From contig NZ_JAGRPU010000013.1 in NCBI RefSeq assembly GCF_024606225.1, forward strand, positions 92,460 through 156,459: 64,000 bases of DNA, written 5' to 3'. Shown one piece after another: positions 8,319-18,700 of this stretch (positions are counted from its first letter, which is position 1; every line of letters begins with the position of its first letter). The translations under genes and the position numbers were made by a program. The notes below the pieces were generated by a model, which saw only the letters and a program-made list of their open reading frames with translations, was not told where the DNA came from and searched no databases. This DNA comes from Endozoicomonas sp. ISHI1 (GTDB taxonomy: Bacteria; Pseudomonadota; Gammaproteobacteria; Pseudomonadales; Endozoicomonadaceae).

Positions 8319-11300
8319 TCAAGTATCCAACGACTCACACAACGAATTCAAATTCATGCTGTTCAAAAACTCTTCGACAATCATTGTCAAATCATTGGAT
8401 GTCAGTATGAGAGCGTCACTGGCGTTTTGTGCCTCCCTTAAGTAGTCATCGTTAAATGAGTTCTGAAAACGGGGAGAGCTACAAATTTCAAACATCATGG
8501 TATACAGCTCACCTGCTGAGGATGGATCGTGGGCGCCATACTTGTATACGTCAACATCGCCCCAACAATACGTTAAACAACCGCCTTTCGAGTGTGTCAC
8601 TTCATACAGGTAATGACAGAAGGCCTGCTGAATCGCTTTCTCGCATTTCTGTTTTAAACTATCTAAAAGTCTTTTGTCCTCATCGGATGCTTCGAGGGAC
8701 TCTGGTTTGATTTTTTCCAATAACGGCTTCAGAGACGGGCTATCCTCAACTTTTCTTTTAAGCAGAGCTTCGACCTTTTCATTCATTTCTCTGCAGAACC
8801 AGAAAGGTGGCCCCAGGATAATCACCGGACGGTGGTTCGCCTTGCCCGAGTTTGACTGCACAAACGCGGGATGGTGCACTAACATTCGCTCTATATTGGG
8901 AATACCCTCAGGTTCGTCTGTCCAGGTGCTCTGCAAAGAGGAGCGGAGCATTTTATCTTCAAGGAGTGTCGAAAACCCATCATGACAATGAGTGACGAAA
9001 AAGGCATTACTTATTTCCCATTGGTAGCGCCGATAAGCTGATCGCCATATCTGGCTATTTTTTTCCTTGGACAATAGTCCCGTGTACCACATTTTCAGGC
9101 AATGGGTGGCTTTAACCTTCAGTTCATCAATGCTTTCCAGACGCGACAACAGCTCATGGTGTTGAATGGCCTCAATGATAAGCCTTTGATAAGTCGGCAG
9201 TGGATCCAGCCAACCCGATTCCAGGGCTTTATGGGCAAAGCGAATAACCGAGGGCCTGGTCAAGTCACTCTCTGTCAATATATCCTCTATTGAACTCAAC
9301 CAATGCAGAGCACTGTTTCTTTCTCCGCTTTGGACAACCCTTTTTGAATGCAATGACTTAAGTGGTTCAGTAACCTGGTCTTCATCACTATTGGCCAGTA
9401 TTTGTGTTACTACCTTCGACATCGGTCTACAGACAGGGCTGTTACGCTCAAGCACAGTACCGATCAATTGCTTCTCACGATAGCTCAATGTTTCTGCCTC
9501 CAGTAACATTGAGACACCCACGGAAAAACCGGGTAAATCTCCTCTCTCCCACAGTCTCCTTATCATCAGGTAAGTACTTGGTTTGATTTTTGGCAATGAG
9601 CTGTCTGTCTCAAGCGCGTTGTTCAATTCCTCAAGGCTGATACCACTGGCCTCAGCCAGAGCTTGCTGTTGTGCTAAATCAGCCCCTTTCAGGAGATCCC
9701 TGATCTTCTTTGACTGGGTGCCGGAGCCACTGACCCTTCTGGAGAGCTGGAAGTCAGATAGAATTTCTGTTGCCTCGACAGGGGCACCGCCCAAATCGAC
9801 TGACACCCAGGTTTGGCCTCTATCCACAGAACACTCTGCAAAGGCGTGGGTACGGTTAGAAATTTGCCGACATGGAATGCCAAAATAACGGCAAAAAGCG
9901 ATAAACACAGGTACACGATGGCGGCAGCTCCCTTGCCGCTGTGTGACGAGGAATTTAAAGAAATTGCCACTACTCTCTGGTTGAGCATTACCAGAAAACG
10001 TTCGGCAATAGTTCGCGATCGCCTTAATGCGTTGCACCGTGTTTTTAGCGTTTTGTATTGCCTCCAAAGGCACCTGTAGCTCAGTTGGTTGTTGGCCAAT
10101 GGTCTCAAACAGACTCTTCAGTACTGCTTTCGTACCTTCCGAACAGCGGGCGTCAAAACGTGTTGTATGTGCTGGTCGGACTTCTCTGGCAGGTGTTTTT
10201 TTGTCCGCATCTGCGGGTTCTACGACATAAGCAACCTGAATACACTGTTGGGGTCTGGCTTCTGGAATAGACAGTGTGTGTAGCCCGGTATAGCGATCCC
10301 TGACCAAGGTAAATGATAAACCGGATTCTATGCGCAGGGCCACGATATAGTCGTTAGCCGTCAGGCTGGGCAATGTATATTGACCATTGTGGGATGAGAT
10401 ATTCAGGGTCGCCAGCGTTTGATCTCTGGCTAATGTCAGTTCCTGGTCACGTCCTGGCAACTGGGCAGGTACGAGGACTTCCGCCCCCAGCATGTATCGA
10501 TCATTAATATTGATCAGTTTGATATGGCCCTCAGCAGACACATAAACATCCTCTGCCCACCACCGATAAATCCCGGGAAAATGGTTCGGCCAATCAAAAA
10601 TTACATAGTCGTTAATTTTTGGTTTTTCCTCGCTCTCATAGCCGGTTTCCTGGTCCAATGCCGGAGCCTCTTTCTCGAGGACTTCGGGGATGTATTGTTC
10701 AGGGGCGTTATCAGTGTCAACCGCTGACGCTTCGTTAATATAATCGTCAACCAGATGGTTCAGCAGATCACTCAGCTGATGCCAGAACGCAGGCCACAAT
10801 TGAACCGCGCCGAAGTTCCATGCACTTATTCGCGCATCAGCCTCCCGGAGATAAGTCTGGTTAGCTGATATTTTCAGCGTTTCTTCCTCTTCTTCCGTCA
10901 GGAAAAATACGTCACTGGCTTCGACTCCCGTCTGGCCGAACTCATGATCAAACCAGCGCTGCTGCCAGTGTCGGTAAAGTGCCTGGGTAAGTATATCGTC
11001 CGACAGATCCGGCTTCAGGGAAAGACCGGATGCCTGCCACCTGGCTTGAGCCACCCTCTTGATAATTTCTGTTCTGGCTTCCTCGTCACTCAGACGAGTG
11101 TTGATACGAATTTCATGTCGTTTTTCATCGATACTGTTGAGATCACTGCGTCGTATTAACCATGGACGATCCTTGCCCGATACCGTTTGGCTGAACCACT
11201 TGCAAAGTCCAGAATCAAGCTCGTCTTTACTCACGGCAAGAGCCGATGACTCGGGCAGTTTCTCCAACGATATCTTTGCAGCCATCAGATAAAGCCGGTA

Positions 11301-14300
11301 GTGCTGATTGAGGCATTGATGAAGCCCTTCTTCGGTAAAATCGCCCCCTCGGATGACGGCCCTGGCCACATTCTGTAAATCAAGACTGGTCGGCTGCAAC
11401 GGCAGTTTTTTCTGCTGCAGGCAGGCCCTCAAAAGACAATGTTTTTTAGTCAGCTGTTCAGCCAGGATTTTCCCCTGCGGGTTGTCTGGCAACACTTTCT
11501 CTGCAATGGCCTGCAACTCTGCCGGGTTGTACTGCCGGATGGGTAAATGCCGGAAACGGCCTTTGAGCGCCGGTGATAAGGGTTTTCGCCCGCTGTACTT
11601 GGGTGGGTTGATGGTGGCAAACAGGTGAAATCCGGGATGAGCATCACCGGCCAGAATATCATTCAACTCACCTTCCAGGTGCTGGCTGTCGATCAGATTC
11701 ATTTCTGAGATGACCACGATTACGCCATGCACTTTTGCCGTCTGGATCTTTTCACACACTTTGTCCCAGGAGCAATCACAGGCATTCAGGAGAAAGACCT
11801 CTGGCATGGATTCTCCCCGTTGCTCAGCCTGCCGTTTGACGCTTTCAATCACCAGATTCAGAGTGGCATCCTTACCCCGTCCAGCCGGGCCTTCAATCAG
11901 CGTCGCCTGACGGCCGTCGTGTTTCCTGTCAAGATGGTAAGCCTGCTGACAGCGGCTCAAATCCTGTCCAAGTCTTTGCACCAGCTGATGGACTGCTGAT
12001 CCGGAAGTATCAAAGTCAGGTCGGGTTTTTTCGGTGAATTCTTTGAAGGCCTGCTTTATAGGGTACAGGGTGGTCTGGTTACGAACTTTGTCGCTCAGTG
12101 TGTTGTCCGGTTCGTAACGAGCAGCAAACCAGATCTCCAGAGCTGTCAGGGCATCCTGATAAGTTTCGCTGATTTCGGGACCCAGCACATCCTGAAAACT
12201 TTGCTGGATCAAACCGTTTATTTGTCTACCCGTAACAGTGTCGTTTACGCGCAGCGCACGATCCAGATACCAACCCAACCAACTGCAGATATCGGTCAAA
12301 TCCCTGGGGGTAAACTCGTGCTCTGGCAACAGTTCCTGATAATATTGCCACAGCGTCATCACACATTCGGTGGCACTGTGTGCAATGTCGTTTATTTGAG
12401 GCTCCGGCAAATGCCGTTGTAACTGCCTGGCCAGAGCCGGTTCTACCACTCTGTCGCTAAGGAAAGCACGGTCTAGGCGGGGATAATAAGCTCTGGGCAG
12501 TTTCTCTTTCAGGGCCGGGTCCAGCTGGCGTCCGGCGTAATAATCCGGATTGCCGGTGAGAATCACCCGGTGTTTAGAGCTGACCTTGACAGGGTGCCCA
12601 CTGACATAAATGCAGGGTTCTTTCGGTTCCCATAAGCCGTTCAAAGACGCCAGCAGTCCGGTTTTGGCCAGGTTGGCTTCATCCAGAATCAGGGTGACAT
12701 ATTCTCCGTCATTGTCGTGTGATGTCCTGGCCCATTCCATCAGCGCCCGGTTTTGCAGTTCCATAGAGCGATCGCTATCACCATGTTTATGCCATTGCCA
12801 GCGTTTCATCAGAGTCTGTTCGCTGTCAGAAGGCCCAAGGGAAATCACCGAAGCCTGTCCTGAAGCCTTCGCCATTCTGGCAGAAAAATAACTTTTCCCG
12901 GTGCCGGTTTCCCCCTGCAGGAATATAACGGGAGAGTCCACAAGTCGATCATGGAGTCGGGATAATCGACGGCTTTCACGATCCTGCTGACTCATCTCGC
13001 CGTGATAAAGATCCCGAGCCAGTGCTAACAAGGGTTTATCGGTGGAGCCCGTCCATTCCAGTGATTCAGACAGTCGATTTGCTATGTATTCAATGCCTGC
13101 TGCTTCAGAATTTGCTGTTCTGGCAATATAAAAACAATCGGTGGTCAGAGCGAGAATAGTATCGGATCGGGTTTGCCCTGATGGCAAAGGTAAGTGCCAG
13201 CCAGAAGTCAGTGCATCTTCCACACGTTTAATCTGTCCTGATGGCCTGATAGCTAAATGTTGATATGGCTCTGTTGCTGCCGGATCGACTGCCAACTGAT
13301 ACGCTATTGCCGCTCGTTGCTGTTCAGGCGCTTGGGCCACGATCATGGCACAGAGTCTGTCCAGAGATTCTTTTTCAGTCGCCCGTGAAAATGGACTTGC
13401 ATAAGACAGTTGTAATTCTTCATTAAATAATGATGGCTCAAAGGCTCTGGCCAGTGGCCAAAGGTTCTGCTTCACAAATTCTCTATCCAACCGCAGGGCA
13501 CTATTGATGATGGCATTTAACCGATCCGGGTCTGCCGAGGCGGTTTGAACATCATCGGGCATTAACTGCCAACAGGCCACTTTCATAAAATCCCGCACTG
13601 ACTGATTCTGCCGGGTACCATGGGTGATGACGCTGTTGATGCCCTTGCGCCAGTGACGGGGCAGGAGCTGTGGGGACTGGTCAACCTGCTGTGCTCGCCG
13701 GGCAGCGAGTATCAGGTTATTTAACAACCCTTCGGTCATTTCAGGCAGAGGGTTACAAAGGTGGGGAGGTACCGTTTTAAACGCTTCGTACAGTATGTGA
13801 AGTGCTTGTTCTGGCAGCTCAGTCCGGGGGATATCATGCCTGTCCCCACTGATATCCCAGATATCAATCGCAGGACACGGCTTACCCGTGGCGATCATCG
13901 AACTCCATACCGAAGACGGGCTTTTTGCAGACTCTGGCCAGAGTAGGGTGACATGAGCTTTCGGGTAGGTCTGTAATTGACCATTGACCAACAGTGGTTG
14001 CCCGACAGCCAGAGGTTCCAGAAGCTGCTGAAGTATTGGGTTACTTTCCAGCCCCCTCAGTACAACCGGCTTGCCAGAGGTTAATGCTTTCTGCAACTGA
14101 CTCTGACGTCGTTCAAAATGTGCCTTTTGTTCTGAGATGATATGGATATTATCAAATAGCTGACTGAGGCTGGTCTGTTCATTGACCTGAATCACCAAAG
14201 GTGCTTGCTGGCGATTGATCCAATGACTGGCCTGAGCGGTTTGCTGATACGTGACGGTAATAAAGTCGGCGTGAATTCCAATTGAGTGCTCATCGTTTTC

Positions 14301-15671
14301 TGCCAATCCCAGGGCTTCCGGCTGCTGATTGGTATGGGCAACCCGAAGTCGGGACTCCAGACCTGTGGTCTCGCGAATTGTCTGCAGTGAACCCAGTAAA
14401 CAAAACCAGAGCGCCTCGGTGAGGGGAGATGTCACAGTGACTTCACCACCCGCCCGAACTTGTTCCAACAGACAGGTGTTTGGGACTGCATAACCTTCCG
14501 GGGCAATGGCAATCGGATTCAGCCATTCACTGATATTACTCTGGTTAATGATGATCGGGTTTCCTGATGCGTTACCAGAGTGGGATAAGGAGTGGGACAG
14601 GCTTTGGAACATTGAATGAAGCTCGTCCTTCCCTACCGGCATTTGATAAAACTGAACATCGTCGGCTAACCGACAGATCTTGCCATTGCTCTCAAAACAC
14701 TTTTGCGCCAGCATCAGTCGAATCGCCTGTTCAAAGGCCAGATCCTGCCAGTTGGCTCCTTTCAGAATCACCCGTTGTCCGGCCCTTAATGACTCGAGCC
14801 TGCCGGGGATATGCTGGATTCGCCCCTGCTTATCCACTCCGGGGCCGCCCAGCAGCAATTGTCGCCAGTTACTGTGCAAGTGGCAGTCAATAACAACGGT
14901 ATTGTCATCATCCGTAGCACTCCCGGTAGCACTGGCGGCACTGGGGAGTTCAGCCAATACCCGGGGAACCTTGTTGATGTCCATCAATGGGTCATCGCCG
15001 GTCTGTGGGTCGAACTGCCAGGTATTTCCGGGTCGATTAATTCGGCGCCAGAAATCAGCACCCGGCGCGTCGTCACTCCGGTCAACGGATGTCAACTGTG
15101 CCGGGTTTGCCAAAACCAGCAGCGTGACATGCTCACCCAGGGGACGTTTCTTCTGGCTGACTTTGTCGTACAGAGAGGGGTTGTTCGGGTCCAGTAGATC
15201 GTTAAATTTTGGCAGCTCCTCACTGGTGAGCTTGCGTATATCCATCACCAGAGTGAGTGGCTGTGGCCCTTCAAACAGCTTGCCTGAACGCAGAACATGG
15301 CACCCCTCTTCAGAAATGCTCAACCGGCTGACCAGATTAGCCTGTGAGAGGTCATCGGGGTGGGAAATAAGGGTGACATCCCGGTGTCCATCGCCGGTCT
15401 GGGCCACTAAAAGCCGTCGAATTTCATCATCACTGGCGACAAAACGAAAATCAAAGGAACAAGAAGCCCTGCGGAGCGAGGAATTTCCTGAGGATACCGT
15501 TCTCTCCTTGTCAGGCAACGTCATCGGACGTCTTGATCTATTGATTTCGGGAGTCACGTCAGAGCAGGTTATAACATTCTTTTTTGACGATAACTCCAGT
15601 TTCGCTACCGTGGCTGATACGCCAGTGTCAGGAACGGGTTTCTTTACTTCTCTGTCAATCCGACCATCCAT
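8319..15671 (-). CDS. Giant tandem-AAA+ ATPase with transglutaminase-like domain (copy C)
   Basis: 2,450 residues from ATG at 15671. The frame extends seven codons further to another ATG, but the Shine-Dalgarno AGGAGAG lies inside that extension, 8-9 nt before the chosen start. First P-loop GETGTGKS at bases 12891-12914 (residue 920); second-module GPAGRGKD at 11868-11891 (residue 1261); transglutaminase-like C1916, H1942, D1959. Single-unit linker (PEVLEKEAPALDQETGY). The region matching the pseudo-P-loop of copy B reads GPPFWFCR, so no P-loop there. A 103-nt stretch (14563-14665) is identical to copy B (7110-7212) although flanking sequence differs, a sign of gene conversion. An in-frame GSATGSATDDDN insertion near residue 250 is unique to this copy. 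Confidence 0.92.
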   Translation of the reverse strand: MDGRIDREVKKPVPDTGVSATVAKLELSSKKNVITCSDVTPEINRSRRPMTLPDKERTVSSGNSSLRRASCSFDFRFVASDDEIRRLLVAQTGDGHRDVTLISHPDDLSQANLVSRLSISEEGCHVLRSGKLFEGPQPLTLVMDIRKLTSEELPKFNDLLDPNNPSLYDKVSQKKRPLGEHVTLLVLANPAQLTSVDRSDDAPGADFWRRINRPGNTWQFDPQTGDDPLMDINKVPRVLAELPSAASATGSATDDDNTVVIDCHLHSNWRQLLLGGPGVDKQGRIQHIPGRLESLRAGQRVILKGANWQDLAFEQAIRLMLAQKCFESNGKICRLADDVQFYQMPVGKDELHSMFQSLSHSLSHSGNASGNPIIINQSNISEWLNPIAIAPEGYAVPNTCLLEQVRAGGEVTVTSPLTEALWFCLLGSLQTIRETTGLESRLRVAHTNQQPEALGLAENDEHSIGIHADFITVTYQQTAQASHWINRQQAPLVIQVNEQTSLSQLFDNIHIISEQKAHFERRQSQLQKALTSGKPVVLRGLESNPILQQLLEPLAVGQPLLVNGQLQTYPKAHVTLLWPESAKSPSSVWSSMIATGKPCPAIDIWDISGDRHDIPRTELPEQALHILYEAFKTVPPHLCNPLPEMTEGLLNNLILAARRAQQVDQSPQLLPRHWRKGINSVITHGTRQNQSVRDFMKVACWQLMPDDVQTASADPDRLNAIINSALRLDREFVKQNLWPLARAFEPSLFNEELQLSYASPFSRATEKESLDRLCAMIVAQAPEQQRAAIAYQLAVDPAATEPYQHLAIRPSGQIKRVEDALTSGWHLPLPSGQTRSDTILALTTDCFYIARTANSEAAGIEYIANRLSESLEWTGSTDKPLLALARDLYHGEMSQQDRESRRLSRLHDRLVDSPVIFLQGETGTGKSYFSARMAKASGQASVISLGPSDSEQTLMKRWQWHKHGDSDRSMELQNRALMEWARTSHDNDGEYVTLILDEANLAKTGLLASLNGLWEPKEPCIYVSGHPVKVSSKHRVILTGNPDYYAGRQLDPALKEKLPRAYYPRLDRAFLSDRVVEPALARQLQRHLPEPQINDIAHSATECVMTLWQYYQELLPEHEFTPRDLTDICSWLGWYLDRALRVNDTVTGRQINGLIQQSFQDVLGPEISETYQDALTALEIWFAARYEPDNTLSDKVRNQTTLYPIKQAFKEFTEKTRPDFDTSGSAVHQLVQRLGQDLSRCQQAYHLDRKHDGRQATLIEGPAGRGKDATLNLVIESVKRQAEQRGESMPEVFLLNACDCSWDKVCEKIQTAKVHGVIVVISEMNLIDSQHLEGELNDILAGDAHPGFHLFATINPPKYSGRKPLSPALKGRFRHLPIRQYNPAELQAIAEKVLPDNPQGKILAEQLTKKHCLLRACLQQKKLPLQPTSLDLQNVARAVIRGGDFTEEGLHQCLNQHYRLYLMAAKISLEKLPESSALAVSKDELDSGLCKWFSQTVSGKDRPWLIRRSDLNSIDEKRHEIRINTRLSDEEARTEIIKRVAQARWQASGLSLKPDLSDDILTQALYRHWQQRWFDHEFGQTGVEASDVFFLTEEEEETLKISANQTYLREADARISAWNFGAVQLWPAFWHQLSDLLNHLVDDYINEASAVDTDNAPEQYIPEVLEKEAPALDQETGYESEEKPKINDYVIFDWPNHFPGIYRWWAEDVYVSAEGHIKLININDRYMLGAEVLVPAQLPGRDQELTLARDQTLATLNISSHNGQYTLPSLTANDYIVALRIESGLSFTLVRDRYTGLHTLSIPEARPQQCIQVAYVVEPADADKKTPAREVRPAHTTRFDARCSEGTKAVLKSLFETIGQQPTELQVPLEAIQNAKNTVQRIKAIANYCRTFSGNAQPESSGNFFKFLVTQRQGSCRHRVPVFIAFCRYFGIPCRQISNRTHAFAECSVDRGQTWVSVDLGGAPVEATEILSDFQLSRRVSGSGTQSKKIRDLLKGADLAQQQALAEASGISLEELNNALETDSSLPKIKPSTYLMIRRLWERGDLPGFSVGVSMLLEAETLSYREKQLIGTVLERNSPVCRPMSKVVTQILANSDEDQVTEPLKSLHSKRVVQSGERNSALHWLSSIEDILTESDLTRPSVIRFAHKALESGWLDPLPTYQRLIIEAIQHHELLSRLESIDELKVKATHCLKMWYTGLLSKEKNSQIWRSAYRRYQWEISNAFFVTHCHDGFSTLLEDKMLRSSLQSTWTDEPEGIPNIERMLVHHPAFVQSNSGKANHRPVIILGPPFWFCREMNEKVEALLKRKVEDSPSLKPLLEKIKPESLEASDEDKRLLDSLKQKCEKAIQQAFCHYLYEVTHSKGGCLTYCWGDVDVYKYGAHDPSSAGELYTMMFEICSSPRFQNSFNDDYLREAQNASDALILTSNDLTMIVEEFLNSMNLNSLCESLDT

Positions 15672-15704
15672 TGTCAACTTCTCTCCTGTCATCTGAAGAA
15701 CTGC

Positions 15705-15757
15705 ATTGAAAGTGCTTGATTATATGACCTTCAGACAGGATGAAAGTTTCATTTGGA
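15705..15757 (-). promoter_or_regulatory. Best promoter-like instance of the conserved upstream element (copy C)
   Basis: In gene direction: ACTTTC (15742-15747), a 17-nt spacer containing TCCTGTCTGAAGG, then a perfect TATAAT (15719-15724), about 48 nt before the ATG. The -35 match is poor, so an activator may be needed. The conserved spacer (CTGTCTGAAGGTCA) is longer than a sigma factor alone would explain and may be a regulator site. Confidence 0.55.
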
Positions 15758-15782
15758 TTGATACCCGTAGCCGTTGAAAGAA

Positions 15783-18700
15783 TCACGCAAAAAACGACTC
15801 ATAAAGCGAATTCAAATTCACGCTGTTCAAAAACTCTTCGGCAATTTTTGTCAGCTCAGCGGATTTGAGCACCAGAGCATTAGTGGCGTTGTGTGCCTGT
15901 CTTAAGTAAGCACCATTAACGCATTCCTGAAACCAGGAAGGGCTATCAATTAAATACATCATGTCATACAGCTGTTCCGGTGAGGATGGGTGACGAGCCC
16001 CAAAGTTGTTAGTGAAGTAATAGCCAGTAGTCCTGATGTTAGCGTCGGCCCAACAATACGTTAAGCAACCGCCTTTCGAATGCGTCACTTCATACAGGTA
16101 ATGACAGAAGGCCCGCTGAAGCGCTTGCTCGTATCTGTCTATTAAAGCATTTAAAAGCTGAAGATCCTGCTCTGACGCCCGAAAGGACTTTTCCAATAAA
16201 TCCTTCAAAAACAGGTCATAATCAGCATTTATTTGCAACAGAGCATCGACCTTTTTATTAATCACTGTGGTGTCCCAGGAAACTTGCCCAAGGATAATGA
16301 CCGGACGGTGGCTTGCCTTGCCCGAGACTAACTTCGGAAACGCAGGGTGGTGTGCCAGCATTCGTTCTATATTCGGAATGCCCTCAGGATCGAACGTCCA
16401 GGTGTTCTGTAAAGATCGATTGACAATTTTATCTTCAAAGAATTGCGAAAACCCATCATGACAATGAGTGACGAGTATGGAACTACCTTTAGTCTTTTGG
16501 AAGTTTCTACTAGCCAACTTCCATACACAATTATTTTTTTCCCTGGAAAATAATTTCGTATAACAGTTTTTCAGGCAATCAGCGGCTTTAACCTTCAGTT
16601 CACAGACCCCTTCCAGGCGCACCAATAGCTGATGAAGTTTATCGAATCCCATCATTTGGCACTGATAGTTCTGCACTGGATCCAGCCAACCCAATTCCAT
16701 GGCATTAAGGGCAAAGCGGATAACCGAAGGCTTGGCCAAGTCAATGTCTTGCAGTATGTCCACCGTTGAAAGCAGCCACTTGTCAGCGTTTGCTTCGGCC
16801 TGATCATTTATTTTTGAACGGAGTGACTTGAGTAGTTTAATGACCTGATATTCATCACCGTCGGACAATATTTGATTTACTGCCAGCGACATCTGTTCAA
16901 AATCTATCTTGAGGTCGGTCAATGCTTTTGTTCCCAATGCCTCTATGATTGAGGTTCCCATGTGAAAACTGGTTAAATTGTTTTCCTTCCAAAGGTTCCT
17001 GACCATTTCGGAAATACTTAGATTCGTCTCTGGTAATGCACTGTTTTTCTCAAGGGTTTTGTTCAGTTCCTCCAGGCTCATGCCACAGGCTTTAGCCAGA
17101 GTTTGCTGCTCTGCCAAGTCAGCCCCTTTCAGAAGAGCCTTCAGGAGAGCCTTAATCTTCTTGGAGTCACTGCTGGAACCAGCGACCTTTCTGGTGGGCC
17201 GGAAATTAGATGTGATTTTTGTTTTCTCTATAGGCGCCCCACCTAAATCCACTGATTTCCAGGTTTGGCCTCCATCCGGGGAATACTCGGCAAAGCTGTG
17301 GATAGCGTTGCCAATTTCTCGAGAGGGAATCCCAAAATAACGACAAAAAGCAATAAAAACAGGCACACGATGACGACAGCTACCCTGCCGCTTTGTTACG
17401 AGGAATGCAAAGAAATTTTTATTGCGCTCTGGTTGTGTCCCACCGGAAAAGTGTTTGCAATATTCTGTGATCGCCTTAATTCGTTGCTCCACGCTTTCAG
17501 GTTGTTTTATTGACTGCAAAAGCATCTTTACTTCGGGTGAGTGTTGGTCATCGTGGTCAAAGGTCTTAAACAGTTTGTCCAGTACTGTTTTCATACCCTC
17601 TGAGCAGCGGTTGTCAAAATGTTTTGATCCTTCTGGCCGGGCTTCTTTAGCAGGTATTTTTTTGACCGGTTCTCTCGGTTCTACGACATAAGTCACGTGA
17701 ATGCGCTGGTTGTCCCGGACCTCCTTAATCAACAGTGTGTGAAGCCCGGTATATTGGTTCCTGATCAGGGTAAATGGCACATCGGGTTCTATGCGCAGTG
17801 CCACGATATAGTCGTTCGGTCTCAGGCTGGGCAATGCATACTGGCCATTGTTTGATGACCAGCTAAAGGTCGCCAGCGTTTGATCGCTGGCTAGTGGCAC
17901 TGGCTGATCCTGCCTTGGTAACACGGCCGGTATGAGGGTTTCGACCCCATCAATGTTTTTATCACTAAGATCGATCTGTTTGATATCGCCCCTGGCAGAC
18001 ACATAAATATCCTTTGCCCACCATCGATACATATGGGAAGAAAAGTCCTGAGTATCAAAAATTTTATAATCGTTAAGTTGTAGCTTCTCCCGGCATTCAT
18101 AGTCCGTACTCTGGTCCAATGCCGGAGCCTCTTTCTCGTGGACTTCCGGATCGTATGGTTCAGGAGCGTTATCACCGCCAGCAGCTGACCCTTTGTTAAT
18201 ACTACTGTCAACCCGATGGTTCTCCAGAGCACTTATCTGATGACAAATCTGATGCCAAAACGCAGGCCATAGTTGAACGTCACGGGCATTCCATGCGTCT
18301 ATCCGCTGATCAGTCTTCTGAAGATAAGGCTGGGAAGCGGTTAATTTCAGTGTTTGTTCCTGTTCTTTCGTCAGGGGAAACACGCTATTAGCATCCACGC
18401 TCATCGGGCCAAACTCACGATCAAACCAGCGTTGCTGCCAGTGTCGGTAAAGTGCCTGAGTGAGAATGTTGTCTGACTGATCCGGTTTGAGGGAAAGACC
18501 GGATGCCTGCCAACGGCCCTGAGCCAGTCTCTTGATGATTTCGGTTCTGGCTTCCTCTTCATTCAGATCAGCCTTGATACAAATTTTATGGCGTTTTTCA
18601 TCCAGACTGTTGAAATCATCGCGTCGTATCAACCACGGACGATCAATGCCCGATACCGTCTGGTTGAACCAATGGCAGAGTCCGGAATCAAGCTCACCGT

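Noticed and set aside
14680..15696. Long plus-strand open frame of 338 codons opposite the leader of copy C, and similar ones at 59947-60753, 46822-47457 and 36740-37369
   Set aside because: They mirror conserved minus-strand coding sequence, recur because the paralogues are similar, have no ribosome binding sites, and give Ser/Arg/Pro-rich protein typical of antisense frames.
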